Positions 15,172-24,385 of a stretch of 24,568 bases of DNA are shown one piece after another (positions within the stretch are counted from its first letter, which is position 1; each line of letters starts with the position of its first letter). Origin of the DNA: a virus; the IMG/VR virus record IMGVR_UViG_3300024528_000149, positions 1 to 24,568 of that record; one strand, 5' to 3'. The notes beneath the pieces were generated by a model, which had not been told where the DNA came from, did no database searches, and saw nothing but the letters and a program-made list of their open reading frames with translations. A program made the translations under genes and the position numbers.

Positions 15172-17381
15172 TGTACGAGCAAAGTTTATATAAAATTTTA
15201 CCGGACTATATTAAGCCGAGCGTAATTAAAAAAAATAACCGTTATAAAAAATGGCAGTATGGCTATAACAAGGAATATGATGTTGTAGTTATAAGTAAGA
15301 CTGGGCAAATAGGGGAAGTATACGAAATACAAAATTTAAAGATTGCTTTACCAAAAGAAGATAACGTTTACGCTTCTAAAAAAGATAAATGGGAAAAGCT
15401 TGAGTACCCAAAAGAGCTCAGCAAAATAAAAAGCGTATTCGAGTGGAACACTAAGCCCGAGTATTTTAAAGACAAATACTATGATTACATCGATCAAGAA
15501 TTTAATCGCAGATCGCAGGGGTTTTGGTTCTATAATAAGAGTGTGGCTACTTACGTTACTGGTACTCACTATATGTACTTGCAGCACTCCAAAATTGATG
15601 TTGGGGCAGCAGAGTTTAGGGAGTCAAACAGATTATTCTTTATATTCTGGGAAGCTTGCAAAGCCGACCCACGATCTTATGGAATGTGTTATCTTAAAAA
15701 CCGTCGTTCAGGATTCTCGTTTATGTCTTCAGCAGAAACCGTTAACCTGGCAACAATTACATCGGATGCACGGTACGGTATCTTGTCAAAGTCTGGTGCG
15801 GATGCTAAAAAAATGTTCACAGACAAAGTTGTACCAATATCAGTCCACTACCCGTTCTTTTTCAAACCAATCCAGGACGGGATGGACAGACCAAAAACAG
15901 AGCTCGCCTACAGAATACCAGCATCAAAACTTACTAGACGTAAACTTGATAGTGGCGAAAACCCCGAAGAGCTTGAAGGATTAGATACTACTATAGATTG
16001 GAAAAATACAGGAGATAACAGTTATGATGGAGAAAAATTAAAACTGTTAGTGCATGATGAATCAGGTAAATGGGAAAGGCCAGATAATATACTAAACAAC
16101 TGGAGGGTTACTAAAACCTGTTTAAGGCTAGGAGCTAGAATAGTAGGCAAGTGTATGATGGGGTCAACAAGCAACTCACTAGATAAAGGTGGTGCGAATT
16201 TTAAAAAATTATACAATGCCTCAGACGTCACAAAAAGAAACCGCAACGGACAGACTAGCTCGGGATTATATAGTTTGTTCATACCTATGGAATGGAACTA
16301 CGAAGGATTCATTGATTCTTATGGCCTACCTGTATTCGATACGCCCGAAAAAGAGATTGAAGGACCTCATGGGGATATAATAGATCAAGGAGTAATACAA
16401 CATTGGCAAAATGAAGTTGATGGCTTAAAAGACGACCAAGACGGTTTAAATGAATACTATAGGCAATTTCCTAGAACGGAGCAACACGCTTTTCGAGATG
16501 AAGCCAAAGAGTCTTTGTTTAATTTAACTAAAATATATCAACAAGTAGATTATAACGAAGATTTAAGAAATACAAGCATAGTAACACAAGGAAGCTTTTA
16601 TTGGGAAAACGGTGTTAAAGATACGAAAGTAATGTTTGCACCAAATAAAGATGGTAGGTTTTTAATATCTTGGATACCAAATAAAAACCAACAAAACCGT
16701 GTAATATTAAAGAACGGTATTAAATACCCAGGCAATGAGCACATGGGGGCGTTTGGTTGTGATAGCTATGATATATCGGGAACAACTGACGGTAAAGGAT
16801 CGAAAGGTGCGCTTCACGGTTTAACAAAGTTTAGTATGGAAGATGCTCCGGCTAATTCTTTTTTCTTAGAATATATATCAAGACCCCAGACGGCGGATAT
16901 ATTTTTTGAGGACGTATTGATGGCTTGCATATTTTATGGCATGCCTATATTAGCAGAAAACAATAAGCCTAGATTGCTTTACTATTTTAAAAGAAGAGGA
17001 TACAGGGGTTTTTCAATGAATCGTCCTGATAAGCTTTTAAATAAACTTTCAGTTACAGAAAGAGAAATAGGTGGTATGCCTAACTCGAGTGAAGATATTA
17101 AACAAGCGCACGCGGCTGCTATCGAATCCTATATAGAAGATTACGTTGGTTTAATGAAAGATGGATCTTACGGAACAATGTATTTTCAAAAAACCCTGGA
17201 AGATTGGGGTAAATTTAATATAAACAATAGGACTAAGTTTGATGCTTCTATTAGCTCAGGCTTAGCTATAATGGCTTGTAACAAAAACAAATATAGCCCA
17301 AGGGCTGAAAGAATATTAACATCACATACTTTAAGTTTTAAAAAGTACAATAATAAAGGACATAGTTCAAAAATAATATAA
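15171..17381 (+). CDS. terL: Large terminase subunit (TerL)
   Basis: This 736-residue packaging motor subunit has an N-terminal ATPase. Its modified Walker A is LKNRRSGFSFMSSAE (about residues 175-188), its Walker B is LKLLVHDESGKW with Asp296-Glu297, and its coupling motif is CMMGSTSN (about 328-335). A linker with RQFPRTEQHAFRDEA (about 431-445) is followed by an RNase-H-like nuclease with FGCDSYD (Asp531 and Asp534) and a later EDVLMACIFYGMPILAENNKP element (580-600). The protein moves DNA into the prohead and cuts it at the end of packaging. It follows the putative small subunit and is directly followed by the portal, as in most tailed phages. All key motifs are intact. Confidence 0.95.
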   Translation: MYEQSLYKILPDYIKPSVIKKNNRYKKWQYGYNKEYDVVVISKTGQIGEVYEIQNLKIALPKEDNVYASKKDKWEKLEYPKELSKIKSVFEWNTKPEYFKDKYYDYIDQEFNRRSQGFWFYNKSVATYVTGTHYMYLQHSKIDVGAAEFRESNRLFFIFWEACKADPRSYGMCYLKNRRSGFSFMSSAETVNLATITSDARYGILSKSGADAKKMFTDKVVPISVHYPFFFKPIQDGMDRPKTELAYRIPASKLTRRKLDSGENPEELEGLDTTIDWKNTGDNSYDGEKLKLLVHDESGKWERPDNILNNWRVTKTCLRLGARIVGKCMMGSTSNSLDKGGANFKKLYNASDVTKRNRNGQTSSGLYSLFIPMEWNYEGFIDSYGLPVFDTPEKEIEGPHGDIIDQGVIQHWQNEVDGLKDDQDGLNEYYRQFPRTEQHAFRDEAKESLFNLTKIYQQVDYNEDLRNTSIVTQGSFYWENGVKDTKVMFAPNKDGRFLISWIPNKNQQNRVILKNGIKYPGNEHMGAFGCDSYDISGTTDGKGSKGALHGLTKFSMEDAPANSFFLEYISRPQTADIFFEDVLMACIFYGMPILAENNKPRLLYYFKRRGYRGFSMNRPDKLLNKLSVTEREIGGMPNSSEDIKQAHAAAIESYIEDYVGLMKDGSYGTMYFQKTLEDWGKFNINNRTKFDASISSGLAIMACNKNKYSPRAERILTSHTLSFKKYNNKGHSSKII

Positions 17382-19790
17382 ATGGTATATACTAACTACA
17401 ATAGTTCATTTCCTGACCAGGTGGTACCTGCTGCAGAAAAGCTAAGCTTAGAGTATGGAGAAGCCGTAGGTAGAGCTATCGAAAACGAATGGTTTAGAAA
17501 TACACGTTCGGGTGGAGATAGATTTATGGCTAACTACCAAAATTTTCATAGGTTAAAGCTTTACGCTAGAGGTGAACAGTCTATACAAAAGTATAAAGAT
17601 GAGCTAGCAATCAATGGAGACTTGTCTTATTTAAACTTAGATTGGAAACCAATTCCGGTAATATCTAAATTTGTAGATATTGTTGTTAATGGAATGTCCC
17701 AAAGATCTTACGAGATAAAAGCATTTGCGCAAGATCCTGAGTCTTTAAAGAAAAGAACAAATTACGCTGAAAGAATAATGCGTGATATGATGGCTAAGGA
17801 TTTTTTGGACAACGTACAAAGCACACTAGGCGTTAATATGTATTCCACCGACCCTGAATCTTTACCTAATGATGTTAAAGAGTTGGGTCTTAAAATGCAA
17901 TTAGAATTTAAAGAGTCTGTTGAAATAGCTGAAGAGCAAGCAATAGATACTATATTAGATAAAAATAAATACGACCAATCTAGAAAAAGAGTTTTATATG
18001 ATTTGGTTGTATTAGGAATCGGCGCGACAAAAACAAATTTTAATCCAACAGAAGGCATTACAATTGACTATGTTGATCCCGCTAGTTTGGTATATTCTTA
18101 TACTGAGGATCCAAATTTTGAAGATTTGTATTATGTTGGCGAAGTTAAAACTTTGTCATTGTCAGAAGTTAAAAAGCAATTCCCTTATTTAAGCGATCAA
18201 GACTTACAAGAAATACAAAAGTTTGGTAATTCACCCGGCAACTATCTAAGAAATTACGCAGGGGATAACACGGATGATCAAGTTAATATATTATATTTTG
18301 AATACAAAACTTACAACGATCAAGTTTTTAAAATAAAAAGAACTGACACGGGCTTAGAAAAAGCTTTAGAAAAACCAGATACTTTTGCTCCGCCACCAAA
18401 CGATAATTTTGAAAGAGTAGGTAGAACTATAGAGGTTTTATTTAGTGGCGCTAAAATTCTTGGTCAAAACAAGATGTTAAAATGGGAGTTAGCTGAAAAT
18501 ATGACTAGGCCATTTGCAGACACCACTAAGGTTAAAATGAATTATTCTATTTGTGCACCTAGAATGTACAAGGGAAGAATAGATTCTTTAGTAAATAGAG
18601 TTACTGGGTTTGCTGATATGATACAGCTAACACATTTAAAGATGCAGCAAGTAATGTCTCGTATGGTTCCCGATGGAGTTTATGTAGACGTTGATGGTCT
18701 AGCTGAAGTAGATCTTGGCAATGGTACAAACTACAATCCAGCGGAGGCATTAAATATGTATTTCCAAACAGGTAGTATTGTAGGTAGGTCCTTAACGCAA
18801 GACGGGGATATTAACAGAGGAAAGGTGCCTATACAAGAACTGCAATCTTCTAATGGTATGGCAAAGTTGTCTGCATTGATACAAACATATCAGTATTATT
18901 TGCAAATGATTAGAGACGTAACCGGCCTTAACGAAGCTAGAGATGGAAGTACTCCGGATAAATTTGCTTTAGTAGGGTTACAAAAAATGGCAGCTGCAAA
19001 TTCAAACACAGCTACACGTCATATTCTACAGGCTCAGATGTATATAACATTATCTACTTGTGAAAATATTGCGTTAAGATTAGCAGATGCGTTAGCTTAC
19101 CCATTAACAGCTCAATCATTAAAGCAATCAATTAGCACTTATAATGTAGGCACGTTGGAGGAACTGGCTACGCTGCAGATACATGACTTCGGTATATTTT
19201 TGGACTTGATGCCGGACGAAGAAGAAAGAGCAAAATTAGAAAACAATATACAGACCGCATTATCCGCGGGTTTAATTGGCTTAGACGACGCTATTGATAT
19301 TAGAAATATATCAAACATCAAAACAGCTAATGAATTTTTAAAGGTCAGGCAAGCTGAAAAAGCAAAGCGTGATCAAGAGGTGCAACAAGCAAATATTGCT
19401 GCTCAAGCACAGGCGAATGCGCAATTAGCAGAGCAAACAGCATTAGCAGAAACTCAAAAACAACAAGTTCTTACAGAACAAAAAATACAGTTAGAGCAAG
19501 CTAAAATGCAATTTAGCATACAAAAGCTGCAGCAAGAAGCTAATATTAAAAAGCAACTAATGGGTGAGGAGTTCAGTTATAACATGCAACTAGCAGAAAT
19601 GAACACAAGATCTCAAATGGGCAAAGAAAATAATAAAGAAGATCGTAAAGACGACAGAGCTAAGTTGGTCGCCACGCAGCAAAGCGAGTTGATTAACCAG
19701 CGCCAAAATAACGCACCGCCTAAAAACTTTGAATCATCTGGAATGGATGTTCTTGGCGGGTTTGGTTTAGAACAATTTGAGCCAAAGTAA
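17382..19790 (+). CDS. Portal protein
   Basis: This 802-residue protein lies immediately after TerL, starting at the next base after its stop. The first 650 residues have the portal plan: a wing/stem region with WKPIPVISKFVDIVVNGM (about 87-104), then PTEGITIDYVDPASLVYSYTEDP and YYVGEVKTLSLSE. A helical region follows (VNRVTGFADMIQLTHLKMQQVM and RDVTGLNEARDGSTPDKFALVGLQ). The C-terminus, about 660-750, is a long Gln/Ala-rich coiled coil (for example AQAQANAQLAEQTALAETQKQQ), then a disordered tail. It forms the dodecameric DNA channel at one capsid vertex. The length and the coiled coil agree with podovirus-type and crAss-like portals. Confidence 0.92.
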   Translation: MVYTNYNSSFPDQVVPAAEKLSLEYGEAVGRAIENEWFRNTRSGGDRFMANYQNFHRLKLYARGEQSIQKYKDELAINGDLSYLNLDWKPIPVISKFVDIVVNGMSQRSYEIKAFAQDPESLKKRTNYAERIMRDMMAKDFLDNVQSTLGVNMYSTDPESLPNDVKELGLKMQLEFKESVEIAEEQAIDTILDKNKYDQSRKRVLYDLVVLGIGATKTNFNPTEGITIDYVDPASLVYSYTEDPNFEDLYYVGEVKTLSLSEVKKQFPYLSDQDLQEIQKFGNSPGNYLRNYAGDNTDDQVNILYFEYKTYNDQVFKIKRTDTGLEKALEKPDTFAPPPNDNFERVGRTIEVLFSGAKILGQNKMLKWELAENMTRPFADTTKVKMNYSICAPRMYKGRIDSLVNRVTGFADMIQLTHLKMQQVMSRMVPDGVYVDVDGLAEVDLGNGTNYNPAEALNMYFQTGSIVGRSLTQDGDINRGKVPIQELQSSNGMAKLSALIQTYQYYLQMIRDVTGLNEARDGSTPDKFALVGLQKMAAANSNTATRHILQAQMYITLSTCENIALRLADALAYPLTAQSLKQSISTYNVGTLEELATLQIHDFGIFLDLMPDEEERAKLENNIQTALSAGLIGLDDAIDIRNISNIKTANEFLKVRQAEKAKRDQEVQQANIAAQAQANAQLAEQTALAETQKQQVLTEQKIQLEQAKMQFSIQKLQQEANIKKQLMGEEFSYNMQLAEMNTRSQMGKENNKEDRKDDRAKLVATQQSELINQRQNNAPPKNFESSGMDVLGGFGLEQFEPK

Positions 19791-19823
19791 AGTAAATTTT
19801 TAATTATTTAATTATATTATATT

Positions 19824-21020
19824 ATGTCAGAAGTAAAGCAAGAAGGGGAATTCAAAATTAAAAAAAGAAAAACCCCTAAAAAGTTGGTTAAAAAAGACGA
19901 AGTAGTTAAAGTTGATTTATCCAAACCAAAAGAAGAGGAAGTTACTAAAGTAGTAATTGACGAGCAACCAAAAGAAGAAAAAGATGCCGTTCAAGAGCAA
20001 AGCGCAGATGCAGGCAATGATATTGTCGGACAATCCGAAAACAGTAGCGACAGCAAAGAAGTGGTTGAACAAGTACAAGACACCGCTACAGAAGCGAATG
20101 AAGGGGTGCTGCAAGAAATAACAGACGAAGAGGTAAAAGAAGTAGTTGAAAATCCGCAAGAATTAGTTAAAGAAACCGTAGCGGAAACTAAGCAAGAACA
20201 TAACTTACCTGAAAACATTCAAAAGGTTGTAGAATTTATGAATGAAACAGGCGGAACATTGCAAGATTATGTACGCCTAAACGCTGATTACTCCAATGTA
20301 GATAACGTTACATTATTAAGAGAGTATTATAGAAAAACAAAGCCTTATTTAGAAGGCGAAGATATTAACCTTTTACTTGAAGACTTTTCATATGATGAAG
20401 AGCTTGATGAAGAAAGGGATGTGCGTAAAAAGAAAATTGCGTACAAGGAAGAAATTGCAAAAGCCAAAAACTATTTGGAAAGTTTAAAGGGTAAATATTA
20501 CGAGGAAATCAAGTTGAGGCCCGGCGTAACCCAAGACCAACAAAAAGCTATGGATTTTTTCAATAGATACAACGAAGAGCAACAAGCAAACCAGCAAGTA
20601 CGCGATGCGTTTTTAAAAAGTACCGAAAATTACTTTAACAACGATTTCAAAGGTTTTGATTTTAACGTGGGTGAAAAAAAATACAGGTACTCAGTAAAAG
20701 ACGCTAGCTCGGTTATGAATGAACAAAGTGATTTAACAGGTGTTGTCGGAAAGTTTCTAGACAAAAACGGCCAAGTTAAAAATTACTCTCAATATCATAA
20801 AGCTATATTTGCAGCCAGAAATGCCGATACAATTGCCCAGCATTTTTATGAGCAAGGCAAAGCCGACGCAGTGCGTGATATAACAGCTAAATCTAATAAT
20901 GTTACAGCTGATGTAAGACAATCTGTTCCAGGTAATGTTTTTGTTAATGGGATAAAAGTAAAAGCTGTTAATGGTGTTGATTCTTCAAGATTAAAAATTA
21001 AAACACGAACTAAAAACTAA
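19824..21020 (+). CDS. Capsid scaffold-like acidic protein
   Basis: This 398-residue protein lies between portal and capsid genes, the usual place of a scaffold. It starts with a basic patch (FKIKKRKTPKKLVKKDE) and continues with a long, very Glu-rich disordered region to about residue 130. A helical domain follows (NLPENIQKVVEFMNETGGTLQDYVRLNADYS, then a charged DEERDVRKKKIAYKEEIAKAKNYLESL). The last part has strands and a basic C-terminus (GVDSSRLKIKTRTKN) that could contact the capsid protein. It has no protease motif. It would guide head assembly and be lost or cut later. The leader is an A/T run (ATTATATTATATT) with no Shine-Dalgarno site. Confidence 0.8.
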   Translation: MSEVKQEGEFKIKKRKTPKKLVKKDEVVKVDLSKPKEEEVTKVVIDEQPKEEKDAVQEQSADAGNDIVGQSENSSDSKEVVEQVQDTATEANEGVLQEITDEEVKEVVENPQELVKETVAETKQEHNLPENIQKVVEFMNETGGTLQDYVRLNADYSNVDNVTLLREYYRKTKPYLEGEDINLLLEDFSYDEELDEERDVRKKKIAYKEEIAKAKNYLESLKGKYYEEIKLRPGVTQDQQKAMDFFNRYNEEQQANQQVRDAFLKSTENYFNNDFKGFDFNVGEKKYRYSVKDASSVMNEQSDLTGVVGKFLDKNGQVKNYSQYHKAIFAARNADTIAQHFYEQGKADAVRDITAKSNNVTADVRQSVPGNVFVNGIKVKAVNGVDSSRLKIKTRTKN

Positions 21021-21037
21021 TTTTAAAACATTTTATT

Positions 21038-22483
21038 ATGGCAGGAAATTTTGTAACTGGTGGTGCTTTTCCAGCGTCTACGTTGCCTTCACAAAAGCAA
21101 CAAGCGCTTAGCACTAACTACTTAAACTTTACTGACGGATCAGGGAATGATTTTGCACAACAATATCTACCCGAAATCTACGAAGCAGAAATAGAAAGAT
21201 ATGGAAATCGTACTATCTCTGGCTTCTTACGAATGGTAGGAGCAGAAATGCCTCTACAATCTGACCAAGTTGTTTGGTCTGAACAAAACAGATTACACGT
21301 CTCTTATCAAGGGGTAACTAGCGACCAGGCTACTACATTAACTTTACCATCTGGCCACGTTATTGTACCAAACATGACTTTGGTAGTTGGTGACAATACC
21401 ACTGTAGGTGGATCGCCAAAAACTGAAAAAGTTATTGTAGGTGCTGTAACTGATACAACTGCAGTTGTATATCCTTATCAAGCTGCTGATTTGAGCGGTT
21501 TAGGGACTACTGTTAATGTATTTGTATATGGTTCTGAATTTGCTAAAGGTACAGTAGGATCTACAGCAAATATCACCCCATCTTTTACGCAGTTTTCTAA
21601 CTCACCAATCATTATCAAAGATAAATATTCTATCTCTGGTTCTGACACAGCTCAAATTGGTTGGGTAGAAGTTGCTACTGAAGCTGGAACTTCTGGATTT
21701 TTATGGTACTTAAAAGCTGAAGGCGAAACTCGCTTACGTTTTGAAGATTACTTAGAAATGTCTGTAGTTGAAGGTGAACTTGCTGCTGCTGCTGGAGGTT
21801 TTGCTACTAACCAAGCTTTAGTGCCTGGATTTAGTGCAACAATCAACGGCAAAGGTACTGAAGGTTTATTTGCAGCTATCGAAGATCGCGGTAACGTATA
21901 TACTAATGCTGATTTTGCTGGAACTGGAGCTACCTCTGGTATTGCAGAATTTGACGTTATTCTTAAGCAATTAGATACTCAAGGAGCTATCGAAGAGAAC
22001 ATGCTTTTCTTAGATAGAGACACGAATCTAGCTTTTGATGATATGCTAGCTAACATCTCTTCTGGAAGTAATGGAGGTACTGCTTATGGATTGTTTGAAA
22101 ACTCAGAAGAAATGGCATTGAACTTAGGGTTCAGCGGTTTCCGAAGAGGTTCTTACGATTTTTATAAGACTGACTGGAAATACTTAAATGACATCTCCAC
22201 TCGTGGTGGTATGGATGACATTGATGGTGTACTTATTCCAGCTGGAACTTCAACTGTATACGATCAAATCCTTGGATCAAACATTCGCCGACCATTCTTG
22301 CATGTACGTTACCGTGCTTCGCAAGCTGATGACAGACGTATGAAGTCTTGGATTACTGGTTCTGTAGGTGGAGCTGCTACATCTGATCTTGACGCTATGG
22401 AAGTACACTTCCTATCTGAAAGATGCTTATGTGTGCAAGCTGCAAATAACTTTGTGTTATTTACATCTTCTCCAGTAGTATAA
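21038..22483 (+). CDS. Major capsid protein
   Basis: This 481-residue protein follows the scaffold gene. It starts MAGNFVTGGAFPASTLPSQ and has LPEIYEAEIERYGNRTISGF, then MVGAEMPLQSDQVVWSEQNRLHV, a beta-rich insertion (about 88-165), FSNSPIIIKDKYSISGSD, GFLWYLKAEGETRLRFEDYLE and the late IRRPFLHVRYRASQADDRRM. This pattern is well known to me from capsid proteins of uncultured marine phages of the podovirus and crAss-like groups. An HK97 fold is expected. Codon choice shifts towards GCT, TCT, GAA and CGT compared with its neighbours, as expected for the most abundant protein. A strong terminator follows. No N-terminal delta domain is evident. Confidence 0.92.
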   Translation: MAGNFVTGGAFPASTLPSQKQQALSTNYLNFTDGSGNDFAQQYLPEIYEAEIERYGNRTISGFLRMVGAEMPLQSDQVVWSEQNRLHVSYQGVTSDQATTLTLPSGHVIVPNMTLVVGDNTTVGGSPKTEKVIVGAVTDTTAVVYPYQAADLSGLGTTVNVFVYGSEFAKGTVGSTANITPSFTQFSNSPIIIKDKYSISGSDTAQIGWVEVATEAGTSGFLWYLKAEGETRLRFEDYLEMSVVEGELAAAAGGFATNQALVPGFSATINGKGTEGLFAAIEDRGNVYTNADFAGTGATSGIAEFDVILKQLDTQGAIEENMLFLDRDTNLAFDDMLANISSGSNGGTAYGLFENSEEMALNLGFSGFRRGSYDFYKTDWKYLNDISTRGGMDDIDGVLIPAGTSTVYDQILGSNIRRPFLHVRYRASQADDRRMKSWITGSVGGAATSDLDAMEVHFLSERCLCVQAANNFVLFTSSPVV

Positions 22484-22490
22484 TTATTCT

Positions 22491-22538
22491 GTAGTAATTA
22501 CCCTCGTTGAACTGACGAGGGTAGTTATTACTTTTATT
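22491..22538 (+). terminator. Strong intrinsic terminator after the capsid gene
   Basis: A nine-base-pair stem (TACCCTCGT at 22499-22507 with ACGAGGGTA at 22515-22523) closes a seven-base loop, TGAACTG. Partly paired A/T flanks extend it, and a CTTTTATT run follows. It begins eight bases after the capsid stop. Its strength and position suggest that it lowers transcription of the genes downstream, leaving the capsid transcript in excess. Confidence 0.85.
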
Positions 22539-22560
22539 AACATTTTTATTTTATTATATT

Positions 22561-23391
22561 ATGGCTAAAGAAGCTAAAGCAGTAGAAAAAACTGAGGTTG
22601 CACCTCAACCAACTGTAGAAAAAAAACAAGCAGTTAAACCAAAACAAACAGAACCAGAGTGGGAAATTAAAGATAGAACTTATTATTTAATAGGAAAACG
22701 CAGTCCATTAACTCATATAATCCCGTCGAAGCATAGTAGGAGATATCCTTTATTATGGTTTGATGAAAAAGCAGGTAAGCAAAGAGAATTGCGATATGCA
22801 ACTAATCAAAGCTCTCCTTTGGTAGACGAACAAAAAGGCGAATCAACAATGGCCCACATTATATTTAAAGAGGGTACTTTGTTTGTTCCAAAACAAAAAC
22901 AAAATCTCCAAAAACTCTTGTCTTTATATCACCCAATGAAGGGGCGAATATATAGTGAGTTTGATAAAGTTAGCGATGCTAAAAATGAAATTGTAGAAAT
23001 TGAAATGCAAATTGAGGCATTAAACGCGGCTAGAGAAATGAATGTTGATCAAGGCGAAGCAATTTTAAGAGTAGAGCTTGGATCTAAGGTAACAGAAATG
23101 TCATCTAAAGAAATAAAAAGAGATTTATTAATATTTGCAAAAAATAATCCAAATTTATTTATTGAGCTTGCTACAGATGAAAATGTTCAACTTAGGAACA
23201 TAGCAATTGTTGCAACAGAAACAAATATAATTAAACTATCGGGTGATAACAGAACATTTACTTGGGCTTCTAATAACAGAAAGCTTATGACGGTTCCGTT
23301 TGATGAAAACCCATATTCTGCTATGGCTGCATTCTTTAAAACCGACGAAGGTATTGAAGTTTTAAGGTCAATAGAGAAAAAGTTACAATAA
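22561..23391 (+). CDS. Conserved post-capsid structural-type protein
   Basis: This 276-residue protein starts with a disordered Lys/Glu/Pro-rich stretch (1-32). A conserved segment follows: WEIKDRTYYLIGKRSPLTHIIP, then PLLWFDEKAGKQRELRYATNQ and PLVDEQKGESTMAHIIFKEGTLFVP, and then QNLQKLLSLYHPMKGRIYSEFD. A helical region (DAKNEIVEIEMQIEALNAARE) and a C-terminal TFTWASNNRKLMTVPFDENPYS complete it. I recognise this layout as conserved directly after the capsid gene in marine phages; its function is not known. It has no signal peptide or catalytic motif. The leader ATTTTATTATATT before the ATG resembles that of the scaffold gene. Confidence 0.75.
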   Translation: MAKEAKAVEKTEVAPQPTVEKKQAVKPKQTEPEWEIKDRTYYLIGKRSPLTHIIPSKHSRRYPLLWFDEKAGKQRELRYATNQSSPLVDEQKGESTMAHIIFKEGTLFVPKQKQNLQKLLSLYHPMKGRIYSEFDKVSDAKNEIVEIEMQIEALNAAREMNVDQGEAILRVELGSKVTEMSSKEIKRDLLIFAKNNPNLFIELATDENVQLRNIAIVATETNIIKLSGDNRTFTWASNNRKLMTVPFDENPYSAMAAFFKTDEGIEVLRSIEKKLQ

Positions 23392-23406
23392 CGTGTAATA
23401 CTATAT

Positions 23407-23441
23407 AGTAGATAGGCCGCTTTAAAGGTGGCCTAACTGCT
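23407..23441 (+). other. Hairpin between structural genes
   Basis: A six-base-pair stem (TAGGCC with GGCCTA, 23413-23418 and 23430-23435) is extended inwards by pairs including G-U, and outwards by a further five pairs (AGTAG with CTGCT) after one A-A mismatch. It lies in the 70-base gap before the connector gene. No U tract follows directly, so it is a weak terminator at best and could instead be an RNA processing or stability element. Confidence 0.5.
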
Positions 23442-23461
23442 ATAATTAATAAATAAAACAA

Positions 23462-24382
23462 ATGGCGGTAAGCGTAGACACAGTATATAGAACTGTTTTG
23501 TTGATATTAAACAAAGAAAGTCGTGGGTACTTAACCCCTGACGAATACAATAAAATAGGTGCACAGGTACAGCTTGAAATGTTCAACGAATATTTTGAAG
23601 ACTTAAATCAACAGCTACGTATTCCTGAAAATGACAGCGAGTACTCTAATAGGGTAAAAAATATAGAGGAAAAGCTAGCTCCATTTAAAACAATTCCCGC
23701 CACGGCAAACTACAATCCTGGCGGATATTTTAATTTGCCCACACCATCTTCTCAAGTGGCGCAAGAAACAATAACTGCCGTAATAGGACAATCCGCATAT
23801 GCTTTTCAAGTATTGCAAGCAGCTCAAGTTGCAGAGGGAACGCTACAAGTATTTTTTGATGGTGTTTTGCAAACAGAAAATATTGGATATACTTTATCTG
23901 CAAGCAATGGATTTATAACAGTGAGCCCAACTCCAACAACAGCCTTTACTATTAATGTAGTACTTTATCAAAATGATTTTTACAAAATAGGCACAGTCAT
24001 ATATGACGACGAGCTTGAGGTTGAAAGAATAAACCGGAATGACTTTTTGTATGTGAATATGTCGCCTTTGACTAAGCCTACGACAGAATATCCTGTATAT
24101 ATTTTTGAAGAAAATAAATTATATGTATACCCAAAAAGCATACAAAGCGGTATAACCGCTAATTACTTAAAAAAGCCTATTCCACCTGTTTGGTCATTCA
24201 CAACATCTGGCGGATATATATATGATCCAGCAAATAGCGTGGACTTTGAATTGCAACCAACAGAGCAGACCTCATTGATAATAAGAATATTATCATACGC
24301 TGGGGTAGTTATAAGAGACCCCCAAATAATTCAGGCTGCCGCTGGAAAAATACAAGAAGAAAAAGTAAACGAAAAAAGCTAA
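23462..24382 (+). CDS. Head-tail connector-type protein with inserted domain
   Basis: This 306-residue protein has the N-terminal plan MAVSVDTVYRTVLLILNKES, RGYLTPDEYNKIGAQ and MFNEYFEDLNQ, and the C-terminal plan SPLTKPTTEYPVYIF, LYVYPKSIQSGITANYLKKPIPP and QTSLIIRILSYAGVVI. I recognise both from marine phage proteins that follow the capsid cluster, probably connector or head-completion proteins. Between them, about residues 100-171, lies a strand-rich module (AYAFQVLQAAQVAEGTLQVFFDGVLQ, then GYTLSASNGFITVSPTP) that looks like an inserted fibre-type beta domain. The insertion is inferred from memory of shorter relatives. Its stop is three bases before the next start (TAA, TAG, ATG). Confidence 0.75.
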   Translation: MAVSVDTVYRTVLLILNKESRGYLTPDEYNKIGAQVQLEMFNEYFEDLNQQLRIPENDSEYSNRVKNIEEKLAPFKTIPATANYNPGGYFNLPTPSSQVAQETITAVIGQSAYAFQVLQAAQVAEGTLQVFFDGVLQTENIGYTLSASNGFITVSPTPTTAFTINVVLYQNDFYKIGTVIYDDELEVERINRNDFLYVNMSPLTKPTTEYPVYIFEENKLYVYPKSIQSGITANYLKKPIPPVWSFTTSGGYIYDPANSVDFELQPTEQTSLIIRILSYAGVVIRDPQIIQAAAGKIQEEKVNEKS

Positions 24383-24385
24383 TAG

